A DNA stretch of 35,031 nucleotides from Petrimonas sp. (GTDB lineage Bacteria > Bacteroidota > Bacteroidia > Bacteroidales > Dysgonomonadaceae). The stretch's first letter is position 1; each line of letters opens with the position of its first letter. The stretch is taken from NCBI GenBank assembly GCA_028698105.1, contig JAQVEB010000004.1:1-35031 (forward strand). The letters run 5' to 3'. Position numbers and translations under genes: made by a program. The notes under the pieces are model-generated. The model had not been told where the DNA came from. It saw only the letters and a list, made by a program, of their open reading frames with translations, and made no database searches. Positions 7,463 through 14,312 of this stretch are shown one piece after another.

Positions 7463-7502
7463 AGATTTTGTCATTTCGAACAAAGTGAGAAATCTATTGA
7501 TC
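7463..7502 (+). repeat. Interspersed repeat of GTCATTTCGAAC type
   Basis: The stretch starting GTCATTTCGAACAAAGTGAG at 7470 and running into AAATCT matches, from memory, a short repeat common between genes in Bacteroidota. AGATTT (7463-7468) and AAATCT (7490-7495) bound it as an inverted repeat. The identification as a repeat family was not searched. Confidence 0.45.
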
Positions 7503-7562
7503 GTCAGACAAGAGGAATTACAATAAAAAAGAGTCTAAAAGCGAAGCGTTTTTTCCTGAAAA

Positions 7563-7640
7563 ACATCAAACGTCGAACATCAAACGTCAAATGGAAGCGT
7601 AGCGGAAATTCCGCTCCGCGGGACATCAAACATCAAACAT
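7563..7640 (+). repeat. CATCAAACGTC-type repeat tract with an embedded palindrome
   Basis: Four or more units of AACATCAAACGTC and ACATCAAACATCAAAC precede tyrA. They are interrupted by a palindrome AGCGGAAATTCCGCT at 7601-7615, a 7-bp hairpin arm with a single central base. The tract resembles the spacer before the DAHP synthase gene. It holds no other gene. Confidence 0.6.
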
Positions 7641-7643
7641 TTT

Positions 7644-8417
7644 ATGAAAATACTAATTCTCGGCGCCGGAAAAATGGGATCGTTCTTCGCCGATGTGCTG
7701 AGTTTCGATCACGAAGTGGCCATTTTGGACACCGACCCACAAAAATTGCGGTTCACATACAATACGGAACGCATGACCGATCCGCAACAAGTGAAGGATT
7801 TCGCTCCCGAGCTGGTCATCAACGCCGTAACGCTCAAATATACCATCGAGGCGTTTAACCAGGTGTTGCCCTATTTGTCGCAAACATGTATTCTGAGCGA
7901 TATTGCTTCGGTAAAAACCGGACTCGAAGAGTTTTACCGCGAACGCACGCGCCCTTTCGTATCCACGCATCCCATGTTCGGGCCTACGTTTGCCAGCCTC
8001 AGCGACCTGAGTTCGCAGAGCGCGATCATCATTTCGGAATCGTCACATTTGGGGAAGGTATTTTTTCGCGATCTGTATCAGCGATTAAAACTTAATGTGT
8101 TTGAATACACGTTCCGGCAACACGACGAAACTATTGCCTATTCGCTTTCCATTCCGTTTGCCTCCACGCTGGTCTTCGCTTCGGTGATGAAACATCAGGA
8201 GGCGCCGGGAACTACCTTCAAAAAACACATGAACATTGCCCACGGGCTGCTCTCGGAAGACGATTTTCTCCTGACGGAGATTTTGTTCAACCCATATACG
8301 CCCGAACAACTGATGCTTATTCGTGAGAAACTAAAAGAATTATTGGCTATTATCGAAGACAAAGATTCGGAACGCATGAAAGGATTCCTCACGGAAGTGC
8401 GGAAAAATATTCAGTAA
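7644..8417 (+). CDS. tyrA: Prephenate dehydrogenase
   Basis: A 257-residue NAD(P)-dependent dehydrogenase that oxidatively decarboxylates prephenate to 4-hydroxyphenylpyruvate, the Tyr branch. The Rossmann glycine motif GAGKMG is at 7-12, and FVSTHPMFGPT (105-115) carries the conserved His expected at the active site. HDETIAYSLSIPFAST matches the helical C-terminal part. No ACT domain or mutase domain is attached, so feedback by Tyr would need another route. It is the last gene of the operon; the spacer before it is 238 bases of repeats, so it could be less tightly coupled than the first three genes. Start: ATG at 7644 directly gives the Rossmann strand MKILILGAG. Confidence 0.92.
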   Translation: MKILILGAGKMGSFFADVLSFDHEVAILDTDPQKLRFTYNTERMTDPQQVKDFAPELVINAVTLKYTIEAFNQVLPYLSQTCILSDIASVKTGLEEFYRERTRPFVSTHPMFGPTFASLSDLSSQSAIIISESSHLGKVFFRDLYQRLKLNVFEYTFRQHDETIAYSLSIPFASTLVFASVMKHQEAPGTTFKKHMNIAHGLLSEDDFLLTEILFNPYTPEQLMLIREKLKELLAIIEDKDSERMKGFLTEVRKNIQ

Positions 8418-8426
8418 CAACGGGAG

Positions 8427-8620
8427 ACGATGCCTTTGGCTTCGTTACCTACGATCCGCTCGCGCGAGTTTCCGAACTCGTGTGTTACGTAGCAAATTTG
8501 CAATTCGTGCGTTACGCAGTAAACGCTGCCTATGGCACACACCGATTAAAAATCGGCGCGGGCGGGGACTGCGAACCATTCTTAGCGTGAGTCTTTGAAT
8601 GGTTCAAGTTATAAACTTGC
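8427..8620. repeat. Hairpin-rich REP-like repeat block, left copy
   Basis: This block between tyrA and the AT-rich cassette is a chain of small hairpins: 8427-8445 (stem ACGATGCC), CGAGTT-TCCG-AACTCG, the palindrome GCAAATTTGC, CCGATT-AAA-AATCGG, GAACCATTC/GAATGGTTC (8573-8581 with 8597-8605), and CAAGTT-ATA-AACTTG (8605-8619). Positions 8456-8560 recur as 10738-10842 in the same orientation with 4 mismatches in 105 bases. The arrangement resembles REP/BIME elements mobilised by RAYT transposases; no such transposase gene is in the window. Apart from this, 8418-8640 holds no gene. Confidence 0.8.
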
Positions 8621-8640
8621 GGTGACAAATATAGATATAC

Positions 8641-8994
8641 TCATTGTATGTTTATTATTAATCCGATTAAAAATGAGATCAAATTACAAGTGAGAGAAAT
8701 TAAAAATGATTTCAATACATTGATTTTAAGAATTGCGTTAATTATAAATGTTTCCGCTAAAACGGCAAAAGATTCTCCAATTATGACATACCATATTTTT
8801 TGATCAATGTAAGTTGGAAGAACAAACCACAAATATGGCAAGGTTGCAAAACTGGCGATAAATGCGGTGCTGATCAATCGAGAAATAGAGATATCTTCAC
8901 TTTTTATGATTAGTCGAAAAAATAAGATCAATACAACCATTTCAATGGAAATAGTCAGAATTAAGCTTTTGATAAATAGAAATTCGTAATCCAT
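8641..8994 (-). CDS. Small integral membrane protein, four predicted helices, unknown function
   Basis: A 117-residue protein almost entirely of hydrophobic segments, with roughly four helices (about 7-27, 41-60, 66-87 and 94-115), separated by short charged loops and ending at the last helix. The pattern AETFIINAILKINVLKSFLISLTCN with LISFLIGLI resembles small membrane proteins seen as neighbours of transporter genes; I cannot name a family. It begins two bases after the stop of the MFS gene, so it is very likely co-translated with it, and it is the last gene of the three-gene cassette. The region is clearly more AT-rich than the flanking aromatic operon. Confidence 0.7.
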   Translation of the reverse strand: MDYEFLFIKSLILTISIEMVVLILFFRLIIKSEDISISRLISTAFIASFATLPYLWFVLPTYIDQKIWYVIIGESFAVLAETFIINAILKINVLKSFLISLTCNLISFLIGLIINIQ

Positions 8995-8996
8995 GA

Positions 8997-10049
8997 CTAT
9001 GCTTTTAGCATTTTTAGCTTACCCAAAAAAATCAAAGCTAAATACAAAATTATTGTGGATAATAAAATGAATGCGAATATCGTGAAATCATTTTCAAACC
9101 ATGTATTATTTCCGAGAATGGCCGGCAATGAACCAATAAAAATGGCAACCGTTGTTAATCCAAACGACAAGCCCTTTTTTTGAGGTAAGATATTAGAAAT
9201 TGCGATCAAAGTAACAGGCATTGTAAAATTGAAAGTAAATGCTCCAATTATTCCAAGGATTGGAATAAACGAATAAAATGAAAGCAATGGTATGGAGATC
9301 AACAATCCAACAATTCCGGTTTTTATCAAACCGTATTTATCTGCCAGAATACCACCAACTATTTTGCCGAAAAATAATGCTGCAATGAGTGTATAAAGCA
9401 AAAAATGATTTTGTTTCCACGGAAAATCTACCGATAATCCGATCAGTGAACGCACAGCAATCGGAATCATAATTAATACTATAAGAAAGATTCCGTAGCT
9501 TGAATGTATTTTCACTGAATTTTCTTTTTCTCTAATAAATTCCGGGGCATTGACAAAATAAATGAATCCACCTAAAAATAGGAGTATTATTGGAAACGTG
9601 AAAAGATGAATGCTCAATCTTGAAATAGATAAAAAGGATCCGATGGCTAGACCAATAGCTCCCGGAGCCACATAAATTCCCGAAAAAGTAGCCTTTTTAT
9701 CTTCCAACGATAAAACAAGACTTCCACCCCCAACATGGTATAACGCATTTCCTACACTAATGATTATTAAAGCGGCAAACAGATTGTTCCAAAATAAAAA
9801 AGATATGGCAACAAAGGTTAAGCCTACCATTGCCGCTAATTTTGGATTCAGAATTTTGTCTATCAATAGCCCAAACGGTGCCTGAAGCATAAATGCGACA
9901 GCATTATACGTCAACATTCCCAGGATAGCATTGTCGTTTAGTTCCAGAACACCCAATAACATGTAGGCACATGAGGCATCTACAACTAAGTGCGTAATAG
10001 CGTATAAAGAAATAAACGGCGTTACTTTAAAATGATTATTTGGATGCAT
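8997..10049 (-). CDS. MFS-type transporter
   Basis: A 350-residue, highly hydrophobic protein with about 11-12 helices. The stretch GNALYHVGGGSLVL after the fourth helix and APFGLLIDKILNPKLAA after the second resemble major facilitator proteins of the fosmidomycin-resistance (Fsr) type. An open frame extends to 10202, but the ATG at 10049 is preferred: it starts MHPNNHFKVTPF just before the first helix, and it overlaps the end of the upstream gene by 14 bases (ATG within the final codons of that gene), a typical coupling arrangement. The stop lies two bases before the 117-residue membrane protein. Substrate unknown. Confidence 0.75.
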   Translation of the reverse strand: MHPNNHFKVTPFISLYAITHLVVDASCAYMLLGVLELNDNAILGMLTYNAVAFMLQAPFGLLIDKILNPKLAAMVGLTFVAISFLFWNNLFAALIIISVGNALYHVGGGSLVLSLEDKKATFSGIYVAPGAIGLAIGSFLSISRLSIHLFTFPIILLFLGGFIYFVNAPEFIREKENSVKIHSSYGIFLIVLIMIPIAVRSLIGLSVDFPWKQNHFLLYTLIAALFFGKIVGGILADKYGLIKTGIVGLLISIPLLSFYSFIPILGIIGAFTFNFTMPVTLIAISNILPQKKGLSFGLTTVAIFIGSLPAILGNNTWFENDFTIFAFILLSTIILYLALIFLGKLKMLKA

Positions 10050-10584
10050 TTTCTGTTGAAACAGATATCGGTTTAAGCGGATCAACGGTTTCATCTGTAA
10101 AAAATTGAACGGAATCCGGGCGATCATTCTGGTATTTATACGACATTTTTGATTTATAAAGATAAAAGGTCGTACCGTCACGTCTGGCAAGATTAAAATC
10201 AATATAAACTGAACTATAAGTCGATGATTGAAAGGATTTCGTTTTAACTGTAAGATTCAATTTCTGAACATTTTTATCCGTCTTCCAGTCAATTAAGTCT
10301 AAATCTTTCATTCTTAAATAGTCCTTTTTCACAATATAAAGAGATAGAGGGCATGCTCGATTTACTTTTAGACAATTATTTGATTTAATCCGGTATGCTT
10401 TTTGTGACTTGGAGAATGTAAAACAATCGTTCACTCCAATTATGACGATATCTGGAAATTCATTCAAATTTTTTATTTTCACGCAAATCTTTGCCGGTTT
10501 GGAGTTAACAATTATAACATCTCCGTATAGTTTAGCTGCGAACAATGCCAATGAGATTAACAACAGGTATTTTAATTTTTTCAT
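10036..10584 (-). CDS. Secreted protein of unknown function
   Basis: A 182-residue protein with a clear signal peptide (MKKLKYLLLISLALFAAKLYG, cleavage near 21) and a beta-rich mature part containing KICVKIKNLNEFPDIVIIG and four Cys (about residues 34-79), which could form disulfides in the periplasm. I recall similar small secreted proteins with a CVKIxNLxEFPDI motif in other Bacteroidota but know of no function. It is the first gene of the cassette and its 3' end overlaps the MFS gene start by 14 bases. A minus-7 box (10651-10658) and an inverted repeat lie upstream. The start ATG at 10584 is the only one that gives the signal peptide. Confidence 0.75.
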   Translation of the reverse strand: MKKLKYLLLISLALFAAKLYGDVIIVNSKPAKICVKIKNLNEFPDIVIIGVNDCFTFSKSQKAYRIKSNNCLKVNRACPLSLYIVKKDYLRMKDLDLIDWKTDKNVQKLNLTVKTKSFQSSTYSSVYIDFNLARRDGTTFYLYKSKMSYKYQNDRPDSVQFFTDETVDPLKPISVSTENASK

Positions 10585-10650
10585 CGTATTGTATTTTTAT
10601 ATATATAATCAACTCAATAGATATTTGAATATGCCTAAGGGTTTCTTTGA

Positions 10651-10658
10651 CAAAAATA
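10651..10658 (-). promoter_or_regulatory. Promoter of the three-gene cassette, minus-7 box TATTTTTG
   Basis: On the minus strand this reads TATTTTTG, an exact TAnnTTTG match about 67 bases upstream of the 182-residue gene. The expected minus-33 position falls within the inverted repeat at 10670-10692. Confidence 0.5.
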
Positions 10659-10669
10659 ATTATTTTTTC

Positions 10670-10692
10670 TTACCTGTAGGTTTTTCAGGTAA
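10670..10692. promoter_or_regulatory. Operator-like inverted repeat TTACCTG-N9-CAGGTAA
   Basis: A perfect 7-bp inverted repeat with a 9-base spacer, 11 bases upstream of the minus-7 box and covering the minus-33 region. The geometry suits a dimeric repressor. No regulator gene is in the cassette, so the cognate protein is unknown. Confidence 0.45.
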
Positions 10693-10737
10693 AAGATTAT
10701 AAAAGTGGACACTTTCCCGTTTGAACTGGATTAGGCC

Positions 10738-10892
10738 CCGCTCGCGCGAGTTTCCGAACTCGTGTGTTGCGTAGCAAATTTGCAATTCGTGCGTTACGCA
10801 GTAAATGCTGCCTACGGCACACACCGATTACAAATCGGCGCGAGCAAGAAAGTTGGTTGATTATCAACTTCTAACGGAGGCAAAGCCTCCGT
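10738..10892. repeat. Hairpin-rich REP-like repeat block, right copy
   Basis: Positions 10738-10842 repeat 8456-8560 in direct orientation with four substitutions in 105 bases. Further hairpins follow: AAGTTG/CAACTT and ACGGAGGC-AAA-GCCTCCGT at 10874-10892. Together with 10585-10737 (promoter, inverted repeat, and a small palindrome AAAGTG-GA-CACTTT at 10702-10715), this fills the 327-base gap between the cassette and the cyclophilin gene. No gene was seen in it. Confidence 0.8.
10874..10892 (-). terminator. Stable hairpin downstream of the cyclophilin gene, possible terminator
   Basis: ACGGAGGC/GCCTCCGT forms an 8-bp stem with a 3-base loop, 20 bases after the stop codon on the minus strand. 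No T-run follows, so it may be a REP-like module protecting the 3' end rather than an intrinsic terminator. Confidence 0.4.
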
Positions 10893-10911
10893 CTCCCCAT
10901 CTCCCCGTCCT

Positions 10912-11721
10912 TTACTTCTCCACATACGCCCGAATGATCTTCGCATCCTTTTTCGGCCGTTCGCGCTGGTCGGTGGGCAGGGCGGCGATTTTGTCAATCA
11001 CATCCAGGCCCTCGATTACCTGTCCGTAAACGGTGTATTCGCCGTTAAGGCTCAGTACGCCCCCGTCGGTGGAGTAATCTTTTTTCTGCTCCGCAGGAAA
11101 GAAAAACTTGCCGGGCGCTTCGGCATACACCGAGTCCACGATGTGCAGCACCGAGTCGAGCAACGCGTTGAACGCGCGCGGATCGGATTCCTTTAGTTTC
11201 GCCAGTTCCTCTTTGTGCGGGAAGTAGTATGTGCGAATGATCTTATTCTTTATCGGAACGTTCACCGCCATTTCCATGCTATCTAAGCGGCCTTCGGTAA
11301 GCACTTTTCCCTGCACGATATAGAATTGCGACATATCGGATTTCTTCTGCGGGTTTTCGTTGTCGCCCCTTCGGGGAGCGGCAAGCGCGCCTTTGCGGTG
11401 ATAATGGTTATCGCGAAATTCCGGCAGTAACTGCATATCGGTGCGTCCGCCGCCGATTTGCGCGCCTGCCGGCGCATTGCGCGAATCTTGCGCTCCGCCC
11501 TGTATCATAAAATCTTTCACTACGCGGTGAAACAGCGTCCCATCGAAATAGCCTTTTTTCACCAGATTCAGAAAATAGGCGGAATGGTTGGGCGTGTCGT
11601 CGTACAGCATCACTTTCATATCGCCGTAGTTGGTAGATATGATTACATTCGGGTATTTCGTTTGTGCACTCGCAATAATTCCACCCGCAATAAAAACAAA
11701 TAATAGGATATATTTTTTCAT
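10912..11721 (-). CDS. Exported peptidyl-prolyl cis-trans isomerase (cyclophilin type)
   Basis: A 269-residue cyclophilin, expected to catalyse proline isomerisation in the periplasm during folding of exported proteins. Residues 1-20 are a signal peptide ending ASAQ. The catalytic core shows GTLFHRVVKDFMIQGG with the active-site Arg, SQFYIVQG, and near the C-terminus YTVYGQVIEGLDVIDKIA. Between the last two lies an insertion of about 75 residues, rich in charged residues, that ordinary bacterial cyclophilins lack; as far as I recall it is frequent in Bacteroidota. It follows the LptF/G-like gene by 108 bases of repeat sequence and is probably cotranscribed with tgt and that gene. Confidence 0.93.
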   Translation of the reverse strand: MKKYILLFVFIAGGIIASAQTKYPNVIISTNYGDMKVMLYDDTPNHSAYFLNLVKKGYFDGTLFHRVVKDFMIQGGAQDSRNAPAGAQIGGGRTDMQLLPEFRDNHYHRKGALAAPRRGDNENPQKKSDMSQFYIVQGKVLTEGRLDSMEMAVNVPIKNKIIRTYYFPHKEELAKLKESDPRAFNALLDSVLHIVDSVYAEAPGKFFFPAEQKKDYSTDGGVLSLNGEYTVYGQVIEGLDVIDKIAALPTDQRERPKKDAKIIRAYVEK

Positions 11722-11732
11722 CTCAACGGTCA

Positions 11733-11829
11733 GTAATTAGTAATTAATAATTGGTAATTTCCCTTCCCCAAGTCTCCCACTCACCAAGTCCCAAGTCACC
11801 CAGTCTCCTCGTCACTAAGTCTCCCCCTC
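11733..11829 (-). repeat. Intergenic AT-rich and C-rich low-complexity repeats
   Basis: The spacer between the permease and cyclophilin genes has two parts: TAATTAGTAATTAATAATTG-type units at 11733-11759 and a C-rich tract at 11761-11829 (AAGTCTCCCACTCACCAAGT and similar). Read in the gene direction (minus strand), the second is GAGACTTGG-type and equals the tract at 7411-7460. Confidence 0.6.
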
Positions 11830-12933
11830 TTAATCCGGCGCTCTCCGGTACAAATATACGGCAATCCCGATAAAGATCAAATTCGGAACCCATGCCGCGA
11901 TCATCGGACTCATCACACCCGAAACGGCGAACGAAGAACTGATGGTCATAAACAGGATGTACGCCATGCTCAGCGCCAGCCCGATTCCGATATTCAGCCC
12001 CATGCCTCCCTTCACTTTTCGTGCCGACAACGCCGCGCCGATAAGGGTGAGGATGAACGCCGAAAGCGCCGAAGCGATGCGCGTGTGATATTCGATCTGG
12101 AAAGGCTGGATATTGCCCATGCCGCGTTCTTTCTGGCTTTTGATGTGACGCCGCAGTTGAGGCGATGTCATCATTTGCTGGTCGGTTGCGGCAATGATAA
12201 AATCGTTGGGCACGATCTGCATCGTGGTGTCTATGGTGCTGCCGGTTTTTGTGGTTTCGCGAAGCCCGTCGAAATCGCGTATCTGATAATTTTGGATGGT
12301 CCAGTGGTAAACGGAATCGTAGCGGATGGACTGCGCCGTGAGCCGCGAAACCAGTTGCAGGCTGTCGAACTTATCAATAGAAAAGTTGTATCCGGTGTTG
12401 GAGGCGATATCGAAACTGCCGAAATAGGCTATCGTTCCCGGGGCGATCATAAACTGGATGTCGCTGTCGCCCACTTTTCGTTGCCGGGGATCAATGTATT
12501 TATTTTCGAATTCGATGCGCGTTTTGTTTGCCGGAGGAATGACGTATCCTCCTAACAAAAAAGCAATTACGGCGAGTATCAATGCCGAGATCATGTAGGG
12601 CTTCATCAACCGCTTAAAGCCGATACCGTTGGAGAGAATGGCGATAATTTCGGAATTGTTGGCCATTTTGGAGGTGAAAAAGATCACGGCAAGAAAAATG
12701 AACAACGGACTGAACAGGTTGGCGTAATACGGAATGAAATTGAAGTAGTAATTGAAAATGATTTCTTTGAGCGGCGCGCTGTTGCTCATGAATTTATCAA
12801 TTTTTTCATTGATGTCGAAAACAACCGCAATGGAAATGATGAGCGAGATCATGAAAATATACGTGCCCAGGAACTTTTTGATGATGTACCTGTCCAAACG
12901 CTGTAATGACCACAAATTTTTCTCTATTTTCAT
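11830..12933 (-). CDS. LptF/LptG (YjgP/YjgQ) family permease
   Basis: A 367-residue inner-membrane protein of the LptF/LptG family, which pairs with the LptB ATPase to extract lipopolysaccharide and hand it to the periplasmic bridge. The expected six-helix plan is visible: LDRYIIKKFLGTYIF at 13-27 leading into helix 1, two more helices by about 135, a periplasmic beta domain (about 140-285), and three helices from about 290. SEIIAILSNGIGFKRLMKPY (about 94-113) is the cytoplasmic segment typical of the family. Which of F or G it is cannot be settled alone. It starts 69 bases after tgt, a neighbour pairing that I recall as common in this phylum. Confidence 0.9.
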   Translation of the reverse strand: MKIEKNLWSLQRLDRYIIKKFLGTYIFMISLIISIAVVFDINEKIDKFMSNSAPLKEIIFNYYFNFIPYYANLFSPLFIFLAVIFFTSKMANNSEIIAILSNGIGFKRLMKPYMISALILAVIAFLLGGYVIPPANKTRIEFENKYIDPRQRKVGDSDIQFMIAPGTIAYFGSFDIASNTGYNFSIDKFDSLQLVSRLTAQSIRYDSVYHWTIQNYQIRDFDGLRETTKTGSTIDTTMQIVPNDFIIAATDQQMMTSPQLRRHIKSQKERGMGNIQPFQIEYHTRIASALSAFILTLIGAALSARKVKGGMGLNIGIGLALSMAYILFMTISSSFAVSGVMSPMIAAWVPNLIFIGIAVYLYRRAPD

Positions 12934-13002
12934 TTTCTAATTATTTCGGCTATTCACTTTTCATTGTTGCCTGAATCTGCTGTTTCACGAGTTGCCTTGC
13001 TC

Positions 13003-14133
13003 TTACAAGCGTCTGGTAACATTTTCGATCATCTTCGGTTTCCATACGGAAAAATCACCCGCGATAATGTGCTTTCGAGCCTCTTGCACCAGCCACACAT
13101 AAAACGCAAGGTTGTGTACAGATGCGATTTGCAACCCCAATATCTCGTTCACGTTGATCAGATGCCGCAAATATGCTTTGCTGTACAGTGTATCCACGAA
13201 TGAAGCGCCGTCAGCTTCGATAGGCGAAAAATCGTTTTTCCATTTTTCGTTGCGCATATTCAGCACGCCGTTTTTCGTGAAAATCTGTCCGTTACGGCCG
13301 TTGCGCGTGGGCATGATGCAATCGAACATATCCACGCCGCGCTCGATGGCTTCCAGCAGATTTTCCGGCTTGCCGACGCCCATCAGATAGCGCGGTTTGT
13401 CTTTCGGCAGAATCCCGTTTACCAGTTCCACCATTTCGTACATTTTCTCCGTGGGTTCGCCCACGGCCAGGCCGCCAATGGCGTTTCCGTCGGCGCCCTT
13501 CTCCGCCACATTTTCCGCCGCACGGCGACGAAGATCGGGATACACGCAGCCTTGCACGATAGGGAATAACGTCTGCCGGTAACCGTAAGCACCTTCTGTT
13601 TCGTTAAAACGCGTTATGCAGCGGTCGAGCCACAATTCGGTAAGGTTGAGCGATTTTTTCGCGTATGCGTAATCGGCATCGCCGGGCGTGCATTCATCGA
13701 ACGCCATCATAATATCGGCGCCGATGATGCGTTGTATGTCCACTGCCTTTTCCGGCGAGAAAAAATGTTTCGATCCGTCAATGTGCGAGCGGAATTCGGC
13801 GCCGGCTTCGGTCAGTTTCCGGTTCTCGGCCAGCGAAAACACCTGAAAACCACCGCTGTCGGTCAATATCGGTTTGTCCCAACTGTTAAACTTGTGCAAG
13901 CCACCGGCTTGCTGCAAAATTTCTAGTCCGGGCCGCAGGTAAAGGTGATAGGTGTTGCCGAGGATGATCTGGGCGCCGATATCGTCTTTTAGTTCACTCA
14001 TGTGCACCGCCTTCACACTTCCCACGGTTCCCACGGGCATAAAAACGGGCGTTTCTATCTGGCCGTGGTCGGTAGTGATCAGTCCTGCCCGTGCGTTCGA
14101 TTTCGGATCGGTATGTTGCAGTTGGAAATCCAA
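13003..14133 (-). CDS. tgt: tRNA-guanine transglycosylase, without the usual zinc cysteines
   Basis: A 376-residue enzyme exchanging G34 in GUN-anticodon tRNAs for preQ1 in queuosine synthesis. Family landmarks are LTDSGGFQVFSL, FDECTPGDADY, GGLAVGEP and the catalytic-Asp/recognition stretch FDCIMPTRNGRNG. The zinc site of E. coli Tgt (CxCxxC before YSRAYLHHL, then His) is not conserved: the matching stretch is ADGASFVDTLYSKAYLRHL, without Cys, though the later His in VHNL is present. The start is a TTG at 14133; no ATG lies between it and an upstream in-frame stop eight codons away, and starting here reproduces the MxFxLQxTDPKS opening I recall for relatives. An exact minus-7 box lies 30 bases upstream. 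Confidence 0.93.
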   Translation of the reverse strand: MDFQLQHTDPKSNARAGLITTDHGQIETPVFMPVGTVGSVKAVHMSELKDDIGAQIILGNTYHLYLRPGLEILQQAGGLHKFNSWDKPILTDSGGFQVFSLAENRKLTEAGAEFRSHIDGSKHFFSPEKAVDIQRIIGADIMMAFDECTPGDADYAYAKKSLNLTELWLDRCITRFNETEGAYGYRQTLFPIVQGCVYPDLRRRAAENVAEKGADGNAIGGLAVGEPTEKMYEMVELVNGILPKDKPRYLMGVGKPENLLEAIERGVDMFDCIMPTRNGRNGQIFTKNGVLNMRNEKWKNDFSPIEADGASFVDTLYSKAYLRHLINVNEILGLQIASVHNLAFYVWLVQEARKHIIAGDFSVWKPKMIENVTRRL

Positions 14134-14162
14134 AGATTCTTGTTTTCTTATTGTTTAGACCG

Positions 14163-14170
14163 CAAAGATA
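14163..14170 (-). promoter_or_regulatory. tgt promoter, minus-7 box TATCTTTG
   Basis: On the minus strand this reads TATCTTTG, an exact TAnnTTTG match 30 bases upstream of the TTG start of tgt. A TTTG lies 15 bases further upstream, shorter than the usual spacing. Confidence 0.55.
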
Positions 14171-14252
14171 AAATTTTTGTCGCTACAAACGGAGTTGTAG
14201 GGGTTTAAAAATAGTTAGCGCTCGCTCAAAGATGAATTATTGTCCCAAATAT

Positions 14253-14282
14253 GTTGGTTTTGCCTTTTTTTTCTTATTTTTG
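14253..14282 (+). promoter_or_regulatory. Promoter of the hybrid sensor/regulator gene
   Basis: GTTG at 14253-14256, an 18-base gap, and TATTTTTG at 14275-14282 (exact TAnnTTTG), 31 bases before the ATG at 14313. It is divergent from the tgt promoter. Confidence 0.55.
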
Positions 14283-14312
14283 TCTTGTGAATCAGTTCCA
14301 TGATACAGCAAA

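Noticed and set aside
10050-10202. Longer N-terminus for the MFS protein
   Set aside because: It would overlap the upstream secreted-protein gene by over 160 bases; the ATG at 10049 gives a short coupling overlap and starts just before the first helix.
10409-10702. A 97-codon plus-strand frame over the cassette promoter
   Set aside because: It overlaps the secreted-protein gene in antisense, and its hydrophobic product has no credible start signals.
10702-10715. Palindrome AAAGTG-GA-CACTTT as a possible insertion-sequence end
   Set aside because: No transposase remnant, partner end or target duplication was found; a 14-base palindrome is too little to call a mobile element.
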